From Porphyromonadaceae bacterium UBA2751 (GTDB lineage: Bacteria; Bacteroidota; Bacteroidia; Bacteroidales; Muribaculaceae): a DNA stretch of 64,000 nt. Location of the stretch: assembly GCA_002353285.1 (NCBI GenBank), contig DEJJ01000006.1, positions 34,033-98,032 on the forward strand. Reading direction: 5' to 3'. The notes below the pieces were generated by a model. It was not told the DNA's origin and did no database searches. It was given only the letters and a program-made list of their open reading frames with translations. Numbering within the stretch: position 1 is the stretch's first letter; each line of letters opens with the position of its first letter. Below, piece after piece: positions 58,852-64,000 of this stretch. Made by a program: the position numbers and the translations under genes.

Positions 58852-59597
58852 GAAAGTTTATGTTATTGGCCATGGCGGCCATTGCATTCGCTGCCACTGC
58901 ACAGCAGGTGATTTGTCATCGAGGGTATTGGAACATCGAGGGCTCGGCGCAGAACTCGCTGCGGGCACTCGTCAAGGCCGACTCGATAGGCGCATGGGGC
59001 TCGGAATTCGACGTGTGGATGACGGCCGACGGCACTCTCGTGGTGAATCACGACGAGAGCTATGGTGGCGTTGTCATCGAGACTGCCAAGTGGAAACAAC
59101 TCAAAAAAATGAGGCTCAAAAACGGAGAACCACTGCCCACCCTCGACAAGATGCTTGATTGCGGCAAGAAGCTCACTACCAAGCTCATCGTCGAGATGAA
59201 ACCGCACGCCAGCAAGGAGCATGAGCGTGAGGCGGCACGCAAGATTGTCAAGATGGTCAAGGACAAGGGGCTTGAGAAACGCGTGGAGTACATCACCTTT
59301 TCCTATGCGGGCATGAAAAACCTCAAGCAAATGGCTCCCGAGGGCACGCCTGTCTACTACCTCAATGGCGAACTCTCGCCTGCACAACTGGCACAGCTGG
59401 GCATGGCGGGCATTGACTACAACATCAAGGTCATGCGCGACCACCCCGAGTGGATCGATGAGGCACACTCGCTGGGCATGAAGGTCAACGTGTGGACCGT
59501 CAACAGCGACCGCGACATGGAGTGGTGCATCAACTATGGCGTCGACTTTATTACCACCAATGCACCCGAGAGGCTGCAACAACTTCTTGCACAGTGA
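58848..59597 (+). CDS. Glycerophosphodiester phosphodiesterase
   Basis: A 249-residue GDPD enzyme with an N-terminal signal peptide (LLAMAAIAFAATAQQ). It hydrolyses glycerophosphodiesters to glycerol-3-phosphate and alcohol. Key residues are in VICHRGYWNIEGSAQNS (His-Arg-Gly and the following Asn), WGSEFDVWMTADGTLVVNHDE (metal-binding Glu and Asp, catalytic His), KLIVEMKP, and the late VNVWTVNSDRDM. Translationally coupled to the CPBP protease. Confidence 0.9.
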   Translation: MRKFMLLAMAAIAFAATAQQVICHRGYWNIEGSAQNSLRALVKADSIGAWGSEFDVWMTADGTLVVNHDESYGGVVIETAKWKQLKKMRLKNGEPLPTLDKMLDCGKKLTTKLIVEMKPHASKEHEREAARKIVKMVKDKGLEKRVEYITFSYAGMKNLKQMAPEGTPVYYLNGELSPAQLAQLGMAGIDYNIKVMRDHPEWIDEAHSLGMKVNVWTVNSDRDMEWCINYGVDFITTNAPERLQQLLAQ

Positions 59598-59709
59598 ATT
59601 TATCAATTCAAGTGGTGATGATGCCTGCTTTTTTTGGAGGTTCATGAGTGAAAAATGAAAAAAACTCAGTAAATTTGCCGATTATTTTAATAATAATGCA
59701 GTTATACTT

Positions 59710-60459
59710 ATGGCATTAACAAGTTCGTTAGAGAAATTAGGCTCCTACTGCATGCTCATGTGGCGGAGCATTGGCATCCCCGACAAGTGGCGCGAGTTTT
59801 TCAAGCGCTACATGGCCGAGATATATAAGCTGGGCATCGACTCTATCCCATTGATTTTGATTGTGTCGCTGTTCATCGGTGCATTGTGCACTCTGCTCAT
59901 CAAGCTTAACATCAGCAACCCGCTATTGCCGCGTTACACTGTGGGATTGACCACACGCGAGATTATCCTGCTCGAGTTCTCGTCGTCAATCCTCTGTCTC
60001 ATTCTGTCGGGAAAGATTGGCAGTAACATCGCAAGCGAGATTGGCACAATGCGCGTGACCGAGCAAATCGACGCTCTCGACATCATGGGCATCAATAGTG
60101 CTAACTACCTGATAATGCCCAAGATTGCTGGATTGGTCACCATCATGCCTTTCCTGGTGATAATTTGCATGGCAACGAGCCTCTTAGGTGGCTACCTCAT
60201 CTGCGTGCTCACTGGAATTATCGACACCGACACCTACATCTATGGCATTCAAACGCTCTTCATCGAGTGGTACGTGTGGTTCGCTCTCATCAAGTCGTTG
60301 TTCTTCGCCTTTATCATCGCAAGCATCTCCAGCTTCTACGGCTACACCGTCAAGGGCGGTTCCATCGAGGTGGGCAAGGCCAGCACCGACGCCGTGGTGA
60401 TGAGCAACATCATGATTCTACTCACCGACGTGCTTCTCACCAAGTTATTAATGATGTAA
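59710..60459 (+). CDS. mlaE: MlaE-type ABC transporter permease
   Basis: A 249-residue permease with five to six membrane helices. It shows the MlaE family features: FIGALCTLLIKL, REIILLEFSSSILCLILSGKIGSNIASEIGTMRV (segment near 95-125) and LLGGYLICVLTG. The ABC partner follows 16 bases later. Together they would drive phospholipid movement between the inner and outer membranes. TAAATTTG at 59670-59677 is a likely -7 box. Confidence 0.9.
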   Translation: MALTSSLEKLGSYCMLMWRSIGIPDKWREFFKRYMAEIYKLGIDSIPLILIVSLFIGALCTLLIKLNISNPLLPRYTVGLTTREIILLEFSSSILCLILSGKIGSNIASEIGTMRVTEQIDALDIMGINSANYLIMPKIAGLVTIMPFLVIICMATSLLGGYLICVLTGIIDTDTYIYGIQTLFIEWYVWFALIKSLFFAFIIASISSFYGYTVKGGSIEVGKASTDAVVMSNIMILLTDVLLTKLLMM

Positions 60460-60475
60460 AAAAAGCAACACTACT

Positions 60476-61282
60476 ATGATAGAGGTTAGAAACGTTGAGA
60501 AATCGTTCGACGACGTGGGTGGGCGCCGACAGGTGCTCTTTGGCATCAATGCCAAGTTCTATGATGGAAAGGTCAACTTGATAATTGGGCAGAGCGGCTC
60601 GGGTAAGACCGTGCTCGTGAAGAACCTCGTGGGGCTCTTCAAGCCCGACAGCGGCGAAATTCTTTACGACGGGCGCGACATCACCAAGCTCGACGACAAG
60701 TCGATGAAGGAGCTGCGCAAGGAGATTGGAATGTTATTCCAGGGCTCGGCACTCTTCGACAGCGAGACTGTGATGGGAAACGTTATTTTCCCATTGAAGA
60801 TGTTTTCCAAGATGAGTGCTGCCGAGCAGCGTGAGCGAGCTCAGTTCTGCATCGATCGCGTCAATCTCACAGGCAGCGAGAACAAGTATCCAAGCGAGCT
60901 CAGTGGTGGAATGCAGAAGCGTGCAGCCATTGCCAGGGCCATTGCACTCAATCCCAAGTATCTCTTCTGCGACGAGCCCAACTCGGGACTCGACCCCAAG
61001 ACCTCAATCGTCATCGATGAGTTGCTCAGCGACATCACTCATGAGTTTGGCATCACCACCATCATCAACACGCACGACATGAACTCCGTGATGGGCATTG
61101 GCGAGAACATCGTCTTCATCTACAAGGGCCATGTGGGATGGGTCGGCAACAAGGACCAAATCTACAATGTCGACAACGACAACCTTAACAACTTCGTCTA
61201 CGCCACCGACCTCTTTGCCGACGTGCGCAAGTATCGACTCGAGCACGGCTACAAGCCCACACGTGTCACCCAGCACAAATAA
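60476..61282 (+). CDS. mlaF: MlaF-type ABC transporter ATP-binding protein
   Basis: A 268-residue ATPase with Walker A GQSGSGKTVLVKNL (near residue 39), Q-loop MLFQGSALFDS, ABC signature LSGGMQKRAAIARA (near 142) and Walker B YLFCDEPNSGLDPKT. It closely matches the MlaF/MkL family, forming a complex with the permease just upstream. No gene for an MCE-domain (MlaD) partner follows directly; the next gene is unrelated. Confidence 0.92.
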   Translation: MIEVRNVEKSFDDVGGRRQVLFGINAKFYDGKVNLIIGQSGSGKTVLVKNLVGLFKPDSGEILYDGRDITKLDDKSMKELRKEIGMLFQGSALFDSETVMGNVIFPLKMFSKMSAAEQRERAQFCIDRVNLTGSENKYPSELSGGMQKRAAIARAIALNPKYLFCDEPNSGLDPKTSIVIDELLSDITHEFGITTIINTHDMNSVMGIGENIVFIYKGHVGWVGNKDQIYNVDNDNLNNFVYATDLFADVRKYRLEHGYKPTRVTQHK

Positions 61283-61322
61283 ACACATAATTATATTTAT
61301 AAACTACATTTTTTTGACAACT

Positions 61323-61844
61323 ATGAAAAGAACTTTATTCACACTAATGTTGATTATTGCCTCAGTAATGGCTATTCAAGCACAGAGCTTAACAGGAAAG
61401 TCCTGGGCCGCTTCGCTCGACGATGGCGAGGGCCACGACATCAAGATGGTGATGGAGTTTGAAAATGGTGGCGAGTGCATGGTCGCAGTCCTCGCGCAAC
61501 TGCCCATGCAGGAAGACGGAGTGAAGATCAACATCTCGACCGATGCCGCCATCCCTGGTTCCTACGCCGTTAGCGGCAAAAAGCTTGAGATGAAACTGGC
61601 CAAGAGCAACGCCAAGATGGACATCAACGTTGACATGGGCAGCAGTGGCATTCCCGCTGCCAACAGGAAGATGGCTGAAAGCATGATGAAGAGTGAGCTC
61701 GAGAAGCAAAAGAAAGAGCTGCTCAATGAAATCATGGAGTTCATCCCCAATCTTAATGGCGCTACCATCAAAACCCTCACCGACAGCAAGCTCGTTCTCG
61801 TTGATGCCAGTGGCAAAGAAATGGAGTTTGCCGCAGTGCACTAA
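61323..61844 (+). CDS. Exported lipocalin-like protein, unknown function
   Basis: A 173-residue exported protein with a signal peptide ending near residue 21 (MAIQAQS). The sequence LTGKSWAASLDDGEG...IKMVMEFENGGEC and the pattern of short strands resemble lipocalin-like stress proteins of Bacteroidota. A central amphipathic helix (AESMMKSELEKQKKELLNE) is inserted. It lies 40 bases after mlaF on the same strand; a periplasmic role in lipid transfer is possible but unproven. The start is ATG 61323. Confidence 0.7.
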   Translation: MKRTLFTLMLIIASVMAIQAQSLTGKSWAASLDDGEGHDIKMVMEFENGGECMVAVLAQLPMQEDGVKINISTDAAIPGSYAVSGKKLEMKLAKSNAKMDINVDMGSSGIPAANRKMAESMMKSELEKQKKELLNEIMEFIPNLNGATIKTLTDSKLVLVDASGKEMEFAAVH

Positions 61845-61874
61845 TCATTTCACCACACAACACACCACACTAAG

Positions 61875-61904
61875 GGCGTGAGCATTAATGCTTGCGCCTG
61901 TTTT
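61875..61904 (+). terminator. Hairpin terminator
   Basis: ggcg (61875-61878) and cgcc (61895-61898) enclose the perfect palindrome agcattaatgct, followed by tgtttt. It lies about 30 bases after the stop at 61844. Confidence 0.6.
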
Positions 61905-61988
61905 GTTGTCACATTTGCCACCGCAATGATGAATGATTATTTTGGCATAATTTTGTGCATTTAGTTAGGAAAGTTAATTGGAATTTAG

Positions 61989-61996
61989 TAACTTTG
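61989..61996 (+). promoter_or_regulatory. -7 box of the first deoxynucleoside kinase gene
   Basis: TAACTTTG fits consensus exactly and lies 27 bases before ATG 62023. No well-spaced TTTG is seen. It supports 62023 rather than ATG 61978 as the start. Confidence 0.5.
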
Positions 61997-62022
61997 CCGT
62001 CAACAAACACCCACTACGCATT

Positions 62023-62658
62023 ATGCACGTTGTCATTGCAGGAAATATTGGCTCAGGCAAGTCGACACTCACTCGACTGCTCGCTCAGCACTATGGATGG
62101 ACTCCACGCTACGAGTCGGTAGCCCACAATCCCTACCTCGAGGATTATTACCACGACATCCAGCGATGGTCGTTCAACCTTGAGGTCTATTTCCTCAAGG
62201 AGCGATTCCGCGACCTGCTGGCCATCTCACATGCCCAGGGAACCATTCTTCAGGACCGCTCAATCTTCGAGGGTGTCTATGTCTTCGTGGCCAACAACCG
62301 CGCCATGGGCAACATCTCCGAGCGCGACTTTGCCACCTACATGGAGCTATTCGAGCACATGCTCTCCATTGTCAAGCTCCCCGACCTGATGATCTACCTG
62401 CGCTCCTCGGTCCAGCACCTTGTGGCAAATATCCAAAAACGTGGGCGCGACTACGAGCAAACCATGCAAATCGAGTATCTCGACAACCTCAACCGACGCT
62501 ACGAGGACTTTATCACCAACCACTACAAGGGACGCGTGATGGTGGTGGAAAAAGACAACCTCGACTTTGAGAACCGACGTGAGGACTTCATTGGCATCAC
62601 CAACCGCATCGACTCCATCCTCTACGGACTCTTCCCATTGCAAGAAAGTGAAAAATGA
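62023..62658 (+). CDS. Deoxynucleoside kinase (first of a tandem pair)
   Basis: A 211-residue salvage kinase of the dAK/dGK/dCK type. The P-loop GNIGSGKSTLTRLL is near residue 7, the ERS/DRS motif is seen in LQDRSIFEGVYVF (near 82), and the lid region is in RGRDYEQTMQIEYL. It phosphorylates a deoxynucleoside using ATP. ATG 62023 matches the family start (MHVVIAGNIG). The next gene is a related kinase after a 65-base spacer, so the two probably divide the substrates as in other paired dGK/dAK systems. Confidence 0.88.
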   Translation: MHVVIAGNIGSGKSTLTRLLAQHYGWTPRYESVAHNPYLEDYYHDIQRWSFNLEVYFLKERFRDLLAISHAQGTILQDRSIFEGVYVFVANNRAMGNISERDFATYMELFEHMLSIVKLPDLMIYLRSSVQHLVANIQKRGRDYEQTMQIEYLDNLNRRYEDFITNHYKGRVMVVEKDNLDFENRREDFIGITNRIDSILYGLFPLQESEK

Positions 62659-62668
62659 AAAAGAAAAA

Positions 62669-62720
62669 AACTCACAACTCATAACTCAAAAACTCACAAC
62701 TCACTAACTCATAACTCAAA
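62669..62720. repeat. Word-repeat spacer of ACTCACA/ACTCATA
   Basis: About seven units of actcacaa, actcataa and actcaaaa fill the gap between the two kinase genes. The same words in shorter form precede tex (8115-8126). Confidence 0.82.
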
Positions 62721-62723
62721 GCC

Positions 62724-63344
62724 ATGCACATTGCAATATCAGGAAACATAGGTTGTGGCAAGACCACACTCACCCGAATGCTCGCCGAGCACTACGGCTG
62801 GGAACCACGATTCGAATCAGTCACTAACAATCCTTACCTTGCCGACTTCTACGACGACATGGAACGCTGGTCATTTAATCTCCAAATCTACTTCCTCAAC
62901 AAGCGATTCAAGGATGTGGTCGAAATCTCCAAGAGCGACCAGGTAATCATCCAGGACCGAACAATCTTTGAGGACGCATGCATCTTCGCACCCAACCTTC
63001 ACAACCAGGGCAAGATGAGCGACCGTGACTTCGACACCTATCAAGACCTCTTCAACCTCATGATGTCACTTGTTGAGAAACCCGACCTCATGATCTACAT
63101 CCGCTCAAGCATCTCAACTCTCGTGGGACAAATACAAAAGCGTGGACGAGAATACGAGCAAACCATTCGACTTGACTACCTCCAGGGACTGGAGCGACTC
63201 TACGAGAAGTGGATCGAGAACTACGACGGAAAACTCATCATCATCGACGGCGACAACTGCAAGTTTGGCGACAGGCCCGAGGACTTCGCCAAAGTCACCG
63301 AGCGCATCGATGGCCTCCTCTACGGCCTCTTCCCGATCATGTGA
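62724..63344 (+). CDS. Deoxynucleoside kinase (second of a tandem pair)
   Basis: A 206-residue paralogue of the preceding kinase. P-loop GNIGCGKTTLTRML, catalytic region IQDRTIFEDACIFA, and lid RGREYEQTIRLDYL are intact. The second gene has FAPNLHNQGKMSDRDF where the first has VANNRAMGNISERDF, so the substrate pockets differ slightly. Paired kinases of this type in Lactobacillus form a dAK/dGK heterodimer (family knowledge), so a similar complex is possible. Confidence 0.88.
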   Translation: MHIAISGNIGCGKTTLTRMLAEHYGWEPRFESVTNNPYLADFYDDMERWSFNLQIYFLNKRFKDVVEISKSDQVIIQDRTIFEDACIFAPNLHNQGKMSDRDFDTYQDLFNLMMSLVEKPDLMIYIRSSISTLVGQIQKRGREYEQTIRLDYLQGLERLYEKWIENYDGKLIIIDGDNCKFGDRPEDFAKVTERIDGLLYGLFPIM

Positions 63345-63552
63345 TCGTCACCATTGCTCAATGGCATCTTCACCACATCTCGCCAGTAAATTAATGAGTC
63401 AATAATCAGTCGTTGTCATTAGCTTTATTGGCATAGCCACACACGCAATGCGTTAACTGCTCCACACATCACTCACCATCCTGCTCACTCGGAGGCAAAG
63501 AATTATTTTGGCTCCATAACGGCAATGTTATTAGTCTACTACAAGTCGAATT

Positions 63553-63586
63553 AGGCATAGTTGGATTACCATCAACCATGCCTTTT
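63553..63586 (+). terminator. Hairpin plus T-run
   Basis: aggcat (63553-63558) with atgcct (63578-63583) and gttg (63560-63563) with caac (63573-63576), then TTTT. It lies about 210 bases after the kinase stop and just before an unrelated AT-rich gene. I see nothing else in 63345-63600. Confidence 0.5.
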
Positions 63587-63600
63587 AAATAAAATTAGCT

Positions 63601-63984
63601 ATGTGTGATTTTTTATTATATATTACATATAAATTGTCAAGGATAGTTGAAAATCTTAATGAACCATTTTATAAGTCAAGTAAATACACTATGGATGACA
63701 CTTTGCATTATATAATATTGACATATAGCGTAATCATATCACAATATCTAACATTTGCATTATTCTATTTGCTTTATTATGGTTCGGGTGTTAATTATTC
63801 TAAGAATCATTATATTGTCGTTCTTTTTTTTATCATGTTGTTATCAGATATTTGTTTAGGCATTCTCCTTTTTCCACAAATGAAAAGTGACAAAATCAAA
63901 AAGTATCGACATGAGAAAAATCCCAAATTAAAAAGTTGGATTATATCAATTATTGTTATGATTTTGTTCATTAGTAGCTCCTGA
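63601..63984 (+). CDS. AT-rich membrane-protein gene, unknown
   Basis: A 127-residue protein with about three to four membrane helices (YIILTYSVIISQYLTFALFY, VVLFFIMLLSDICLGILLF, WIISIIVMILFIS) and a basic loop between the last two. I recognise no family. Its DNA is far more AT-rich than the rest of the window and uses codons such as ata, tta and aat that the neighbours avoid, so it is probably a recent arrival. The start at ATG 63601 is uncertain; ATG 63691 is an alternative. Confidence 0.55.
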   Translation: MCDFLLYITYKLSRIVENLNEPFYKSSKYTMDDTLHYIILTYSVIISQYLTFALFYLLYYGSGVNYSKNHYIVVLFFIMLLSDICLGILLFPQMKSDKIKKYRHEKNPKLKSWIISIIVMILFISSS

Positions 63985-64000
63985 CTTCGTCACTTTTTTC

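Overview
The window is a chromosomal segment of a Bacteroidales bacterium, most likely from the Muribaculaceae/Prevotellaceae side of the order (inference; no 16S gene is present). The evidence is: promoters of the Bacteroidota type (TTTG about 20 bases upstream of TAnnTTTG) before many genes; almost no Shine-Dalgarno sequences; lipoproteins with relaxed lipoboxes; type IX secretion C-terminal domains; PCMD and calycin-like proteins; a Bat aerotolerance operon; and a complete inositol-lipid gene cluster. No prophage, conjugative element, CRISPR array or intact insertion sequence is visible. One short MITE-like element is present.

Layout. 1-13.8 kb is mostly housekeeping: a YqgE fragment, a type II pantothenate kinase, a radical SAM/glycosyltransferase pair, recR, a membrane phosphoesterase, tex, a Na/Pi cotransporter and a two-component system. 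13.9-21.5 kb is a run of secreted proteins. Two share an unusual C-terminal tail and two carry dockerin-like calcium-binding repeats. 22.1-31.5 kb (minus strand) is the Bat operon: MoxR ATPase, DUF58, a membrane protein, BatA, BatB, BatC, a fused BatD-BatE, then a PAP2 phosphatase. 31.7-35.0 kb (minus) holds an orphan AAA ATPase with a dyad over its promoter, a YitT-type membrane protein and a polyprenol-phosphate-mannose-type glycosyltransferase. 35.3-42.0 kb starts with pdxA. The inositol-lipid cluster follows: nucleotidyltransferase, ATP-grasp protein, CDP-alcohol phosphatidyltransferase, HAD phosphatase and myo-inositol-phosphate synthase. Together these could make inositol phosphate, attach it to lipid and remove the phosphate.

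42.1-49.2 kb holds small lipoproteins, tRNA-Gly(CCC), a 2-hydroxyacid dehydrogenase and a minus-strand surface locus (calycin/PCMD/T9SS protein, calycin/half-dockerin protein, outer-membrane barrel, PCMD lipoprotein). 49.5-64 kb holds a CapD-like sugar-nucleotide dehydratase, a beta-propeller protein, rlmN, a three-repeat T9SS cargo protein, a CPBP protease with a glycerophosphodiesterase, an MlaE-MlaF pair, tandem deoxynucleoside kinases and an AT-rich membrane-protein gene that looks foreign.

The most unusual feature is a set of about ten intergenic spacers. Each is built from a short word repeated with small changes (for example CTAGAAAAT, ACTCCTAGTA, TCCGAC, ACTCATA, TCGA). Separately, a dispersed repeat of about 82 bp carries a complete promoter. 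It occurs in almost two and a half tandem copies before rlmN and once before recR.
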